Assembly: GCF_025770725.1 (NCBI RefSeq)
Contig: NZ_JANZKZ010000001.1
Span: 434,001 to 498,000, forward strand
Source: Sulfurospirillum oryzae
Lineage (GTDB): Bacteria; Campylobacterota; Campylobacteria; Campylobacterales; Sulfurospirillaceae
Direction: 5' to 3'
Length of the DNA stretch: 64,000 nt
In this document: one piece after another, positions 18,512 to 27,639 of the stretch
Layout of the letters: each line of letters starts with the position of its first letter
Numbering within the stretch: position 1 is the stretch's first letter
Position numbers and translations under genes: made by a program
Notes under the pieces: model-generated
What the model saw: the letters and a program-made list of their open reading frames with translations, nothing else
Databases searched by the model: none
Told to the model about the DNA's origin: nothing

Positions 18512-19486
18512 CTATCTCCTTCTTAATACTTCTGCTACTTCTTTCGCGTGGTAACTGATAATCATGTCAGCACCTGAGCGTTTAAACGCGATCATCGTCT
18601 CCATCATCACGCGCTCATAATCAATCACACCCGCTTTACCAGCGGCTTTGAGCATCGCGTACTCGCCACTCACGTTATAAACACACAAAGGCAACGATGT
18701 CGCATTGCGAACATCGCGAATGATGTCTAGGTAGGCAAGGGCTGGTTTAACCATCAAAATGTCCGCACCTTGCATCTCATCTTCCACAGATTCTGCTATC
18801 GCTTCTCTTCGGTTGGCTGGGTCCATCTGGTAGGTTTTTCGATCACCAAAACTAGGAGCAGATTCAGCCACATCACGAAATGGCCCATAATAGGCACTTG
18901 CAAATTTGGTCGAATAACTCATAATCGGAAGATTGATAAACCCTGCGCTATCAAGGGCTTCGCGTAATGCTTCAATCATGCCATCCATCATCCCTGAAGG
19001 AGCGATCATATCCGCACCCGAGCGAGCGTGAACAAGGGCTTGCTTGGCTAAAATTTCCAACGTCGCATCGTTATTGACACTCTCATGTTCCATGTCTAAA
19101 ATACCACAATGTCCATGGTCAGTAAATTCGCAAAAGCAAAGATCGGTGACAACAAACATAGAAGGGTACGCTTTTTTAACCGCTTTGATGGTACTAGCAA
19201 TAATGCCATGCTCACACAGCGCGTCACTTCCCACACTGTCTTTCACTTCAGGAATACCAAATAAAATAATAGAGTTAATGCCTAGCTTTTGTAAGTTTGC
19301 GCACTCTTTAAGTATTTCGTCAATGCTCATTTGGTAAACACCCGGCATCGAGCCAATCTCTTTTTTAATGCCTTCACCGCTTTTTGCAAACAATGGATAG
19401 ATAAAATCGTCCATACTCAAAGTCGTTTCGCGAACTAAGGAACGAAGTGTCGCGTTCATCCTGAGCCTTCTAAATCTTTTAAACAT
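18512..19486 (-). CDS. hemB: Delta-aminolevulinic acid dehydratase (porphobilinogen synthase)
   Basis: Condenses two 5-aminolevulinates to porphobilinogen. The length is 324 residues. The [14 protein letters not shown] block near 117-130 carries three cysteines (C-x-C ... C), which marks the zinc-dependent subtype. The Schiff-base lysines are in [16 protein letters not shown] (about 190-205) and [10 protein letters not shown] (about 247-256). It is the promoter-proximal gene of the hemB-argF-DUF2603-hemN-FeS operon. The 77-base gap 19487-19563 separates it from the divergent ribA. Confidence 0.96.
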   Translation of the reverse strand: MFKRFRRLRMNATLRSLVRETTLSMDDFIYPLFAKSGEGIKKEIGSMPGVYQMSIDEILKECANLQKLGINSIILFGIPEVKDSVGSDALCEHGIIASTIKAVKKAYPSMFVVTDLCFCEFTDHGHCGILDMEHESVNNDATLEILAKQALVHARSGADMIAPSGMMDGMIEALREALDSAGFINLPIMSYSTKFASAYYGPFRDVAESAPSFGDRKTYQMDPANRREAIAESVEDEMQGADILMVKPALAYLDIIRDVRNATSLPLCVYNVSGEYAMLKAAGKAGVIDYERVMMETMIAFKRSGADMIISYHAKEVAEVLRRR

Positions 19487-19563
19487 TCTTTTGCCTTATC
19501 TTGGTTAAAATTAGACCTCGTTATAAAAAATAGTGATTTTAGCATAACTGGATATAAAACAAA

Positions 19564-20127
19564 ATGAAAATAGAAATTTCCGAGGTTGCGAACCTCCCAT
19601 CACGTTTTGGAACGTTTAAAATTCAATCTTTTAAAGAGGGTATTAAAGAGCATTTAGTCATTTTTAAAGAGCCTTTAGGAAACGCTCCAATCGTACGAAT
19701 TCACAGCGAATGTTTAACAGGTGATACCATTGGCAGTCTTAAATGCGACTGTCGCGACCAACTTGAATATGCCTTGAAACTTATCGAAAAAGAAGGCGGT
19801 ATGGTGATTTATCTACGTCAAGAAGGCAGGAACATTGGGCTTCTCAATAAAGTCAATGCCTATGCACTTCAAGACAAAGGGCTTGATACCATCGAAGCGA
19901 ACCACCAGCTCGGCTTTAAGGCTGATGAGCGTACGTATGAAGTCGTTGAATTTATTTTGGCGCATTTTGGCATCGCTCAAATCAAACTGCTCACCAACAA
20001 TCCACGCAAACTTGAGAGCCTTAAAAAAATTAATATTGTAGAACGTATCCCTGTTGTCATAGACTCAAACGTCTTTAATGAAGGCTATTTAAAGACAAAA
20101 AAAGAGCAGATGGGTCATCTGTATTAG
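19564..20127 (+). CDS. ribA: GTP cyclohydrolase II
   Basis: First enzyme of riboflavin synthesis, opening the GTP ring. The 187-residue single-domain form has no fused RibB part. The zinc cysteines C50, C61 and C63 lie in C-LTGDTIGSLK-CDC, followed by the YLRQEGRNIGL nucleotide motif (about 84-95) and TNNPRKLESL near 140. The gene is divergent from hemB and is followed after 9 bases by an acetyltransferase gene. The gap to hemB contains no obvious consensus promoter. Confidence 0.95.
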   Translation: MKIEISEVANLPSRFGTFKIQSFKEGIKEHLVIFKEPLGNAPIVRIHSECLTGDTIGSLKCDCRDQLEYALKLIEKEGGMVIYLRQEGRNIGLLNKVNAYALQDKGLDTIEANHQLGFKADERTYEVVEFILAHFGIAQIKLLTNNPRKLESLKKINIVERIPVVIDSNVFNEGYLKTKKEQMGHLY

Positions 20128-20136
20128 GCGTCTAAA

Positions 20137-20559
20137 ATGATACGAAGTGCAACAATCAATGATTCTGAAATGATTGCCGCACTTCTTACCCAATTAGGCT
20201 ATCCCAACACGCAAAACTTCATTCAAGAACGCATAACCTCTCTTTTAGAACATCCCGATGCCATGCTTCTGGTGTATGAAAAAGAAGAAAAAATCCTTGC
20301 GCTTCTCTCTTTGCATGTCATCCCTCAAATCGCACTTTTAGGCTCATTTTTACGCATCAGTTATTTTGTGGTCGATGAACAAGCAAGGTCACACCACATT
20401 GGCACAGAACTCGAAGCGTATGCAACACACATTGCCCAAGAAAAAAAATGTGACCGCATTGAAGTGCATTGTCATGAAAGACGAAAAGATGCTCATCGTT
20501 TTTATGCAAAACACGGCTATATTGAGTCTCCAAAATATTTCATAAAACCTCTTCTGTAA
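20137..20559 (+). CDS. GNAT family N-acetyltransferase
   Basis: A 140-residue acyl-CoA-dependent acetyltransferase with the GNAT core: N-terminal IRSATINDSEMIAALLTQLGYP, a beta-strand region ending in LRISYFVVDEQARSHHIGTELEAYA (motif A, about 88-112), and CDRIEVHCHERRKDAHRFYAKHGYIESPKYF (motif B, about 120-end). The substrate is unknown. It follows ribA closely with no strong ribosome site, so co-translation is possible. A palindrome copy followed by a T run (20596-20613) lies downstream as a possible end of transcript. Confidence 0.85.
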   Translation: MIRSATINDSEMIAALLTQLGYPNTQNFIQERITSLLEHPDAMLLVYEKEEKILALLSLHVIPQIALLGSFLRISYFVVDEQARSHHIGTELEAYATHIAQEKKCDRIEVHCHERRKDAHRFYAKHGYIESPKYFIKPLL

Positions 20560-20594
20560 AGCATTTTGACTCGCCATTTCTTTGTTGATTTCTT

Positions 20595-20613
20595 CTTTAC
20601 ATGTAAAGTTTTT
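20595..20613 (+). terminator. Palindrome plus T-run, weak terminator candidate
   Basis: The 14-base palindrome CTTTACATGTAAAG (20595-20608) runs straight into six T's, downstream of the GNAT gene. The stem would be only five pairs with a CATG loop, so termination is uncertain. It is also one of the iterated palindrome copies. Confidence 0.35.
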
Positions 20614-20632
20614 TAGCTTAAAAAAAATGCTC

Positions 20633-20659
20633 TTGACTCTAAAGTCTATTTGATATAGA
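20633..20659 (+). promoter_or_regulatory. Candidate promoter for sodB
   Basis: TTGACT (20633-20638), 15-base spacer, TATAGA (20654-20659) in the 167-base gap before sodB. The spacer is short, so support is moderate. Confidence 0.35.
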
Positions 20660-20726
20660 ATTGGTATAAGCCTTAAGAATAGCTTAAATGTCTCTTAAGA
20701 CTAAAACTTATTTGAAAGGACTTAGT

Positions 20727-21320
20727 ATGGCAATTGTATTACCCAACCTTCCTTATGCTAAAGAGGCACTTGAGCCCTATATTGGCACTAAAACATTAGA
20801 AATCCATCATGGTAAACACCATCAAACGTATGTAACTAACCTCATTAAACTTATCGAGGGAACAGATTTGAGCGCGGAGTCACTTGAAAGCCTCATTCTA
20901 AAATCAGTCAACAACCCTGATCGCGTGGGTATCTTTAACAATGCCGCGCAAGTATGGAATCACACCTTTTACTGGAACTCTATGAAACCAAAAGGTGGCG
21001 GAGTACCCAATGGAGAAATTGCGACTAAAATCGATGCGGTCTTTGGAAGTTATGACGCCTTTATTCAAGCGTTTAAAAATGCAGGTCTTACACAATTTGG
21101 TAGTGGCTGGGCATGGCTCGTGCTTAAAAATGGCACTTTAGAGATCATAAAAACGGCTAATGCCGATACACCTATCGCACATGGAATCAAGCCAATACTC
21201 ACTGTTGATGTCTGGGAACATGCCTATTATCTTGACTATCAAAACAGGCGTGCAGATTATCTGGATGTTTTCTTTAACCATCTGGTGAACTGGGATTTTG
21301 CAAACGCTAATTTAAAGTAA
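20727..21320 (+). CDS. sodB: Superoxide dismutase, iron type
   Basis: Cytoplasmic SOD of 197 residues. The metal ligands are H27 (LEIHHGKHH), H79 (VWNHTFYW), D161 and H165 (DVWEHAYY). The Gln in NNAAQVWNHT (Q75) is the iron-SOD signature position. The start at 20727 is chosen because an AAAGGA site lies 6 bases upstream; the frame is open from 20688 but the extra 13 codons have no ribosome site and no family counterpart. A superoxide reductase gene follows after 36 bases, making an oxidative-stress pair for cytoplasm and periplasm. Confidence 0.96.
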   Translation: MAIVLPNLPYAKEALEPYIGTKTLEIHHGKHHQTYVTNLIKLIEGTDLSAESLESLILKSVNNPDRVGIFNNAAQVWNHTFYWNSMKPKGGGVPNGEIATKIDAVFGSYDAFIQAFKNAGLTQFGSGWAWLVLKNGTLEIIKTANADTPIAHGIKPILTVDVWEHAYYLDYQNRRADYLDVFFNHLVNWDFANANLK

Positions 21321-21356
21321 TTTCCAACAACAAACTTAATTTAAAAGGAGTTCTAC

Positions 21357-21782
21357 ATGTTACGAAGAGATGTCCTTAAACTAGCGGCAATTGCTGCGCT
21401 TGCAACGACCTATGCTTCGGCTTATGACGAGAAATTGATTGTCAACAAAAAGAAGATGGAGATCAAAGATCCTGCGAACATGACAGAACTTGAACTCAAA
21501 CACTCTCCTGAGATTAAGGTAGGTGCAGCTGATGCACAAGGGTTTTCACTGGTTGAAGTCAACATCGGACAAAAAGGGGTCATTCACCCAAGTATCGATA
21601 ACCACTGGATTTATGAGATCGAGCTTTTAGCCGATGGCAAAAAAGTGGCTGATGTTTCGCTTGAGCCAACAACGTCAAGAGGTTTCCTTGCAGCACGTAT
21701 CAATACCAAAGATGTTAAAACACTCTCTGCCATAGCACGCTGTAATCTTCACGGCGAATACACCGCCTCAATAAATTTATAA
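21357..21782 (+). CDS. Exported superoxide reductase (neelaredoxin-type)
   Basis: A 141-residue protein beginning with MLRRDVLKLAAIAALATTYASA, an RR-containing signal peptide compatible with Tat export. The mature part has the class II superoxide reductase iron site: His49 (LKHSPEI), His77 and His83 (IHPSIDNHWI), Cys129 and His132 (CNLHG), the full four-His one-Cys set. There is no N-terminal desulforedoxin domain. It would reduce superoxide to peroxide in the periplasm. It lies directly behind sodB, and the start is preceded by AAAAGGAG. A terminator follows. SoxY-like proteins share the fold, but the complete iron site favours superoxide reductase. Confidence 0.82.
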   Translation: MLRRDVLKLAAIAALATTYASAYDEKLIVNKKKMEIKDPANMTELELKHSPEIKVGAADAQGFSLVEVNIGQKGVIHPSIDNHWIYEIELLADGKKVADVSLEPTTSRGFLAARINTKDVKTLSAIARCNLHGEYTASINL

Positions 21783-21787
21783 AACGT

Positions 21788-21812
21788 GAGAGCCCTCAAA
21801 GGCTCTCTTCTT
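21788..21812. terminator. Terminator between superoxide reductase and chemoreceptor genes
   Basis: Seven-base perfect arms 21788-21794 and 21801-21807 around a 6-base loop, followed on the plus strand by a T-rich stretch. It lies between convergent genes and mainly serves the superoxide reductase transcript. Confidence 0.75.
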
Positions 21813-23792
21813 TTAGACTTTAAACTGCTTGAGTGTCTTTTCTAATTCATTCGCTCCATTGGAGAGAGAGATGGAAACTTCGCCTACTTCATGACTTAAC
21901 TTTTTATTGAGCGATGTCCCTTTTACAACACTTGTCATCAAATCGACTAGATTTTTAGTACGTGTTGCAATATAGGTTGTTTTGTTGCGTACGTCCGTTG
22001 ACTTGATGTACGTACTAGAAAGTTTCTCTTTCGTTCCTTCTACATGTAAAATAAGCTCTTTGGCTAATTTTGATGACTCAAGCATCTCTTCGGTTGTTTG
22101 TTTGGTATCTTCGGCGATATCATTGACACTTTGGGTAATGACATTGACATTGGCACTGATTTCTAAAAGGCTCTTTTGTGTTCTCTCCGCTAACTTGCGC
22201 ACCTCATCGGCAACAACAGCAAAACCACGTCCATGCTCACCCGCACGTGCCGCTTCTATGGCAGCGTTTAAGGCAAGAAGATTGGTTTGGTCTGCAATAT
22301 CACCAATAATGCTTAGGATTTCGCGAATACTGCGTGCCTGCTCGCTCAGTGTATGCACTTTTTGCGCTAAATCATTTTGGCGTTCCGAACCATTTTCGAT
22401 ACTTTGTACTGACTGATTAAGGCTTTGAATAAACTCATCCAAGGTATTTGCCGTAATGTGCAAATCATCAGTCGTGGCATTTGAGGCTTTTTCAATCCCA
22501 TCCAACTCCATTCCAACATCTGAAACCAAAAGATTCATATCAACAATATTTTTTTCTTGATGTTCAATACTTTCGCCTAAAGAGACAATGACGTGGTCAA
22601 GCTTTTGACTTTGGGCATTGGTCACATCTAATGTTTGAAGTGTATGATTTAATGTTGTGGCAAAAGAGGTCACCATGTTATTAATATCATCCGAAATTTG
22701 CGCCAACTCATCCGTCGTATTTTTAAGCGTGATGCGTTTTGTTAAGTCTTTCTCTTTTGCCATGGCGCTTATTTGATCATGGCTACTGTGTACGCTATCG
22801 ATAATCCCTTTTTGGGTTAAGAAAAGAACGACAAGCAGAACAATTCCAAAAACGCCGCTAATAAAAATTGACACCATCATCTCTTTCGTGGCATTATGGT
22901 CAAGTTTTTGGATCAATTCACTACTGCTTTTAGAAATACCATCATCGATTGTTTTAAGGATTTCTATTTTCTGTGTTATGGTATTAAACCACACCTGCGC
23001 ATCAACACCAAAATTGCCCTCATTCACTTTAGCCAACGCAATCGAACGAAATTTTTCAACCTCTTTAACCGAGTTATCGTTCATTTTTTGAGTAAAAAGT
23101 TGTTTAACATCATCTGTGGCAAACGCTAAAAAAGCTTCTGTATAGGCTAGTTGTGAAGACATAAGACCATTCCACTTCGCAAAGATACCTGGAGCAAAAG
23201 CGTTACTTGCAAAAGTACCACTCATCACCGCGCGCTCAATTCCTACAAGCTCTTTGAGTTTTAAAAAATGGGAATACGATGAAAGCACTTTGGCAAGGTC
23301 GGCGATTTCAGAAACTTTGGCGACACTGTCGGTTACATGTAAAATTTTTGTATTCATGTCGGTGTAAAAAGCCACACTCTCTTTTACGCTGATTTTGAGG
23401 CTATCTACTTGCGCTCGTATGGAAGGAATTTTACTGGCATCTTCTTGAAGGCTGACGAGCTCATTTTGTAGCTCCTCTGGAAACTTTGAAAGATCTATTT
23501 GCACCACATATTCTTTAAGTTTTGCCAGACTCTCATCCGTTAAATTTCGTTGCTTTGGTAAAACATCACCAAATTTCTTCCCCTCAGAACCTAGAAAACC
23601 TGCGCTCATACCTCTTTCTTTTTGTGTCTCATGAATAAAAAGACTTAGTTTGGTTGAAAGCGTATTGAGCGTTGCCGCCTCAGACAATTTCTTTTTTTGG
23701 TTGAATGATTCATTCATAACTTGAAAAATATTCAAAAAAAGATATGCCAACACAATGACCAAAACAAAAAGAAGTTTTCTCTTAATACTCAT
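21813..23792 (-). CDS. Methyl-accepting chemotaxis protein with NIT sensor domain
   Basis: A 659-residue chemoreceptor. The first membrane helix is at about 6-24. A periplasmic domain with the NIT-type signature ([18 protein letters not shown] near 55-72) runs to a second helix near 305-325. A HAMP segment and a cytoplasmic signalling domain follow, with the hairpin tip motif [20 protein letters not shown] near 510. NIT domains sense nitrate or nitrite in some proteins; the ligand here is not known. The gene is alone between a terminator and the rsmG promoter region, and carries one palindrome copy read as Leu-His-Val-Thr. Confidence 0.88.
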   Translation of the reverse strand: MSIKRKLLFVLVIVLAYLFLNIFQVMNESFNQKKKLSEAATLNTLSTKLSLFIHETQKERGMSAGFLGSEGKKFGDVLPKQRNLTDESLAKLKEYVVQIDLSKFPEELQNELVSLQEDASKIPSIRAQVDSLKISVKESVAFYTDMNTKILHVTDSVAKVSEIADLAKVLSSYSHFLKLKELVGIERAVMSGTFASNAFAPGIFAKWNGLMSSQLAYTEAFLAFATDDVKQLFTQKMNDNSVKEVEKFRSIALAKVNEGNFGVDAQVWFNTITQKIEILKTIDDGISKSSSELIQKLDHNATKEMMVSIFISGVFGIVLLVVLFLTQKGIIDSVHSSHDQISAMAKEKDLTKRITLKNTTDELAQISDDINNMVTSFATTLNHTLQTLDVTNAQSQKLDHVIVSLGESIEHQEKNIVDMNLLVSDVGMELDGIEKASNATTDDLHITANTLDEFIQSLNQSVQSIENGSERQNDLAQKVHTLSEQARSIREILSIIGDIADQTNLLALNAAIEAARAGEHGRGFAVVADEVRKLAERTQKSLLEISANVNVITQSVNDIAEDTKQTTEEMLESSKLAKELILHVEGTKEKLSSTYIKSTDVRNKTTYIATRTKNLVDLMTSVVKGTSLNKKLSHEVGEVSISLSNGANELEKTLKQFKV

Positions 23793-23938
23793 ACGCTTTT
23801 TCCTCGCTTTAAGAATGTTAAATAATCGAATCGTGCATCTATATTTTTTTATTAATAGCCCATTAATGACTTATACGGTATTATATAAGAAGCTATAACG
23901 TTACACCTTGACCAAAGTCAAGATAAAAAGGTTACTTG

Positions 23939-24514
23939 ATGATGAGCACTCCATATACTCTTCCAAAAGATTTTTGGAACACTTCCGAAATACTCATCGA
24001 ACTTCTTTTAAAGTACAATCAAACACATAATATCACGGGCGCAAAAACCAAAGAAGCGGTAGTTAAAAATATTGAAGACAGTATCTATCCATTACAATTT
24101 TTACATGTAAACGAGATAAAAAGTGCTATTGATATTGGCACAGGGGCAGGATTTCCAGGATTATTTTTAGCACTTGCTCTGCCTCATGCGCATTTTACAC
24201 TTTTTGAGCCTATCGCTAAAAAAAGTGCCTTTTTACACCTTGCAAAAACAACGCTAGATCTCAAAAATGTCGATATATCTACCAACAGAGTTGAGAAGGT
24301 CGTTCCTTTTAAAGTCGATCTCATCAGCTCTCGCGCTGTGACTAACACTAAAATGTTGATCAAGTTGTGTAAAAATTTTATTACTCCAGATACCACATTG
24401 CTTTTTTACAAAGGGGAATTGGTCGAAGAGGAGACGAGAGGGTTGCGAAATTGTCAGGTTCACCAACGTGATAAGCGCTACTATTTAGTTATGAAGGATG
24501 TTGATGTTGCTTAA
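23939..24514 (+). CDS. rsmG: 16S rRNA (guanine-527-N7) methyltransferase
   Basis: SAM-dependent methyltransferase that modifies G527 of 16S rRNA; its loss can give low-level streptomycin resistance. About 191 residues, with AIDIGTGAGFPGLFLAL as the SAM-binding motif I near residue 65-80, FEPIAKKSAFL as motif II, and ISSRAVTNT. Two consecutive ATG codons (23939, 23942) follow an AAGG site; an in-frame TTG just before is less likely. The next gene starts inside its 3' end. ribA and rsmG are neighbours in Campylobacter jejuni too. It holds one palindrome copy, read as Leu-His-Val-Asn. Confidence 0.93.
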   Translation: MMSTPYTLPKDFWNTSEILIELLLKYNQTHNITGAKTKEAVVKNIEDSIYPLQFLHVNEIKSAIDIGTGAGFPGLFLALALPHAHFTLFEPIAKKSAFLHLAKTTLDLKNVDISTNRVEKVVPFKVDLISSRAVTNTKMLIKLCKNFITPDTTLLFYKGELVEEETRGLRNCQVHQRDKRYYLVMKDVDVA

Positions 24515-24728
24515 AATTGCATTGTTTGCAGTTGTTGTTTTTTTAGTGTATATCTTTTTTTTCAAAAACAACCGCAAAGAAGAGATTCAAAAAAGTGCCT
24601 CTACAAAAGTATTAGAGGGGGAGACGATGGTCGAGTGCCAAGCGTGTTCAACCTTTATCAGCCATAATGAGGCCATTATCAAAGATGGTCATTTTTACTG
24701 CTCGAAAGAGTGTGCGAGGTTACCTTAA
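24504..24728 (+). CDS. PP0621-type small membrane protein with zinc-ribbon-like end
   Basis: A 74-residue protein: one N-terminal hydrophobic helix (about 1-20), then a soluble end with C-x2-C (VECQACSTFI) and C-x3-C (YCSKECARL) pairs, a TRASH-like metal-binding pattern. The function is unknown. The start at 24504 is preferred to 24498 because GAAGG lies 6 bases before it. It overlaps rsmG by 11 bases and the next gene by 1 base, so the three are translated as a unit. Confidence 0.75.
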   Translation: MLLKIALFAVVVFLVYIFFFKNNRKEEIQKSASTKVLEGETMVECQACSTFISHNEAIIKDGHFYCSKECARLP

Positions 24729-25105
24729 TGTTACTTATCGGTCATTCATTAATCCCTAGTGAACCCTTTTATCGTGTTGTCTCTCTAGAAGAGATTGCTA
24801 AAACGCCTTCGCAAGCGATAGTCATGTTTGACTTTGAGCCTACGCTCGCTACCTATTGTGCCGCACAAAAAGTTCCTTTTGCCTTACATGTAAAACATAT
24901 TAAAGAGCTTATTTTAGCCAATGCTCTGGGCGCTTCTTATTTTGTTGTGGACAAAGGATTGGCTCTGCATGCGCAGAAAATTGCCGATGACTATCTTTTT
25001 GATGGTAAAGTTTTACTCCTAAGCAGTGATGACAATGAGATCGAATTCGCAGCATCGCATTCGATTGATGGCATTCTTTTTGAAACAGGTATTCACTCTT
25101 TTTAG
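24728..25105 (+). CDS. Conserved hypothetical protein
   Basis: A 125-residue soluble protein that I cannot assign. It alternates beta strands and helices: MLLIGHSLIPSEPFYRV, AIVMFDFEPTLATYCAAQ, FALHVKHIKELILANALGASYFVV, KVLLLSSDDNEIEFAASHSIDGILF, a pattern like a small alpha/beta domain. The ATG at 24728 overlaps the preceding TAA (TAATG). The palindrome copy at 24884-24893 gives the Leu-His-Val-Lys stretch. Gene order suggests a Campylobacterota housekeeping unit with rsmG. Confidence 0.65.
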   Translation: MLLIGHSLIPSEPFYRVVSLEEIAKTPSQAIVMFDFEPTLATYCAAQKVPFALHVKHIKELILANALGASYFVVDKGLALHAQKIADDYLFDGKVLLLSSDDNEIEFAASHSIDGILFETGIHSF

Positions 25106-25114
25106 GTCGGTTCG

Positions 25115-26380
25115 ATGCAAAAAAATCACTATTTTATCTTAGCCACGATTATTACCCTTCTTTACTGGGTTTTGGATGCGTACACCAATGTATCATTGTA
25201 TGACTCTGCTTTTATGGATGAACTCCTTCTTAAAACACCGCATACACTTCCTTTTATAAAAGTTCTCACCGCTGGGCTTCTCTTTACACTCAGCCTTACA
25301 CCTTTGGCGTTTAAACAACGAGTCCATAAACAAACAAAGGCCCCTTTAAATGAATTTGAAGAGCTTCAAAAAGTTGCCGATATTCTTTTTTCGTCTCTTT
25401 CAACAAAAATCAATGTAATCAAATCTCTAGAAATTCTTGAAGAAGCGTTACATCTTGAGTCAAGCCTTCTTTTCATTTATAACAAAGATTCACTGACACT
25501 TTACAATGAAAATGACTTTATCAAAGCGGCATTTCGCTCCAAAGAGATTTTACCTTTCCACACAAATGTCACTAGAAGCTCCGTTGAAGAGATAGCCGTT
25601 GCCTGCTTTATAGAAAAACGTGCCTTATCACAAGATAACATTAAAATGGAGAATAAACACTTCACGCTTTTTAGCTTTGCACTTCAAGAATCTCGCAGCG
25701 AAAAACCGCTGGGAAATTTAATGCTCGCAACTTCTCATCCACATTTTGTGGAGCAAAATAGTGCAATGATCCAAAAATTTAATCAAATGCTAACATTTGC
25801 ACTCTCCGTAGCTGCAAAAAAAGAGCTCTTGCAAAACCTCCATGCTCAACATTCTAGCACTCCAACAAACCAACATTTTGATATTGTTCTCAATATCATG
25901 AATTATTTAAAACTTCAAGAGCATATTGAACATGAATTTAATCGACAAAAACGCTATCACACAGCATTAACGCTCGTACTTATTGATATTACGATGCTTA
26001 AAAATCTCACTAAAATTTTCCCCATAGAGGCTATCGTTACCTTTAAAAAAGACTTTATACAGTTGGTGAAGAAAAATACTCGTGAAGTCGATATTTTTGG
26101 TAAATGGACAAATGATCAATTTGCATTGCTTCTGCCTGATGTTGATTTTCGTGCAGGACAAAGAGTTGCACAAAAACTTCAAGCAATTTTAGAAGAGACA
26201 AAATTTGCGAGAGTAGGAAAAATCAGTTGTTGTTATGGCATCACCTCACTCTCACCTAAAGACACCGTTGGTAGTTTTAAAGCAAGAGCCGAGAATGCGC
26301 TTGTCGCAGCATCGGCAAAAGAAGGCAACGCCATTGAGATCAAACTTCAAACGACAGAGTTAAACCACAACGCGTTTTAA
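25115..26380 (+). CDS. Membrane protein with degenerate GGDEF domain
   Basis: A 421-residue protein with two N-terminal membrane helices (about 6-24 and 48-66), a middle region that could be a GAF-like sensor (about 85-235), and a C-terminal GGDEF-type domain (about 270-410). The domain's usual IDIDxFKxxND and GGDEF motifs are degraded: ITMLKNLTKIF and WTNDQF replace them, so diguanylate cyclase activity is unlikely. It may act as a receptor or a structural partner. It follows the previous gene by 9 bases, and its last 21 bases overlap the end of the convergent alr. Confidence 0.72.
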   Translation: MQKNHYFILATIITLLYWVLDAYTNVSLYDSAFMDELLLKTPHTLPFIKVLTAGLLFTLSLTPLAFKQRVHKQTKAPLNEFEELQKVADILFSSLSTKINVIKSLEILEEALHLESSLLFIYNKDSLTLYNENDFIKAAFRSKEILPFHTNVTRSSVEEIAVACFIEKRALSQDNIKMENKHFTLFSFALQESRSEKPLGNLMLATSHPHFVEQNSAMIQKFNQMLTFALSVAAKKELLQNLHAQHSSTPTNQHFDIVLNIMNYLKLQEHIEHEFNRQKRYHTALTLVLIDITMLKNLTKIFPIEAIVTFKKDFIQLVKKNTREVDIFGKWTNDQFALLLPDVDFRAGQRVAQKLQAILEETKFARVGKISCCYGITSLSPKDTVGSFKARAENALVAASAKEGNAIEIKLQTTELNHNAF

Positions 26381-27388
26381 TGCTGGATAGAGCTTGGTTA
26401 TAATCTCATAACTAATCGTATGAAACTGTTGCGCTAAAGGATTGGCGTCATCAAACATGCAGACACTTTGAGCATCTCCACCTAGACAGAAACTATCCAT
26501 GGACATCCGTCCTTTTGTAAAGCTACCATCTGCCATTACAACGGGATCAAAGCCATCAAAACGGAAAAAACCATCTCCATAGCCAATATCATAGGTTGAG
26601 ATTAACTCATCCTCTTTTGCTTCATAAACACCGCCATAACCTACACGTTCACCTTTTTTAAGAATGCGAGTACTAAGTTTTTCTGCCCAAAGAGAGAGAA
26701 CGGGTTTTAGATCAAATGTCGCGATTAAAGGATTGAGCGTTGTGTAGCCATACATCGAAATACCTGACCTCGCATAATCATCATCGCCTAAAGAATTTGT
26801 GCGAAGGAGCCCTGCTGAGTTGCAAGAATGAAATGAAATCTTAGGTAAGTTATAGTGCGTAGCCAATACTTTAATACGTTTTTTTGCACGCTCAAAATTA
26901 GCACGTTGCCAGAAAAATTCACTACTAAGCTCATCTGAACTTCTAAAATGGGTAAAAACACCTCTCAAACGTAGCTTTTTAGCATGAATCAATGCTAATG
27001 CCTCATCAATTTGCACTTCTTTTATGCCATTTCGGTGCATGCCTGTATCAAGGCTTAGATGAATAGAAGTCCCCTCAGGCAGCGCTTGAAGTGCTTCACA
27101 CGAATGAGCAGCGAGTGAAATGGAAGGAGCAAGTATTTTTGAGGTAGGATGATCGACTAGAACCAAAACTTCTTCAAAAAGATCTGCAATAGACTCCGCT
27201 TCTTCAATGTTTTTAACAGCCGCTTTGCTCAAACCATACTCTGAAGCAAGAGAAGCCATAAGTCTTAGATCATGCCCGTAAGCATTGTCTTTCAAAACAG
27301 CCATGAGCTTTGTTTTGCCCCCAGCTTTAGCGCACAAAAGATCAAGATTGTGAAAAAAGTGCGCTTTGTTAATCGTAATAAATGCCAT
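26360..27388 (-). CDS. alr: Alanine racemase
   Basis: PLP enzyme that makes D-alanine for peptidoglycan. The length is 342 residues, slightly short for the family. The PLP lysine is K33 in LMAVLKDNAYGHD, and the second-domain catalytic Tyr lies in RSGISMYGY near 215. VGYGGVY and a MDSFCL strand (normally MDQ) occur in the C-terminal domain. The Met-Asp-Ser variant is a small deviation. It follows a 78-residue gene and an L,D-transpeptidase-fold gene on the same strand, forming a cell-wall cluster. Confidence 0.93.
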   Translation of the reverse strand: MAFITINKAHFFHNLDLLCAKAGGKTKLMAVLKDNAYGHDLRLMASLASEYGLSKAAVKNIEEAESIADLFEEVLVLVDHPTSKILAPSISLAAHSCEALQALPEGTSIHLSLDTGMHRNGIKEVQIDEALALIHAKKLRLRGVFTHFRSSDELSSEFFWQRANFERAKKRIKVLATHYNLPKISFHSCNSAGLLRTNSLGDDDYARSGISMYGYTTLNPLIATFDLKPVLSLWAEKLSTRILKKGERVGYGGVYEAKEDELISTYDIGYGDGFFRFDGFDPVVMADGSFTKGRMSMDSFCLGGDAQSVCMFDDANPLAQQFHTISYEIITKLYPALKRVVV

Positions 27389-27392
27389 GATT

Positions 27393-27629
27393 CTACGCTT
27401 TATTGACCAAATTTCGAATTACAAAGCCTCGAACTTTTCGCGCTTGGTAATCAAGTTTATAAAAATGCTCGTAAACACTTTTTGCATCTAACATGGGATT
27501 TTCTGAAAAATCGAACGCAATCCCTTTACTATCTTTTGGAACAGTTGCATCAATGTAAGCCATAAATGCATCTCTTGCATCCAGAAGTTTTTCGAGTTCT
27601 TTTTCTATATCTATCTCATTTGGATTCAT
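27393..27629 (-). CDS. Small conserved hypothetical protein
   Basis: A 78-residue acidic soluble protein with no recognisable domain, probably helical (IEKELEKLLDARDAFMAYIDA, VYEHFYKLDYQARKVRGFVI). It lies 4 bases before alr and 10 bases after the L,D-transpeptidase-fold gene, so it belongs to that transcript. Function unknown. Confidence 0.6.
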   Translation of the reverse strand: MNPNEIDIEKELEKLLDARDAFMAYIDATVPKDSKGIAFDFSENPMLDAKSVYEHFYKLDYQARKVRGFVIRNLVNKA

Positions 27630-27639
27630 AGGTTATCCC

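Noticed and set aside
24710-24727. In-frame ATG at 24710 as the start of the 125-residue protein.
   Set aside because: It lies within the preceding zinc-ribbon coding end. The TAATG start at 24728 with GAGGT upstream is better supported.
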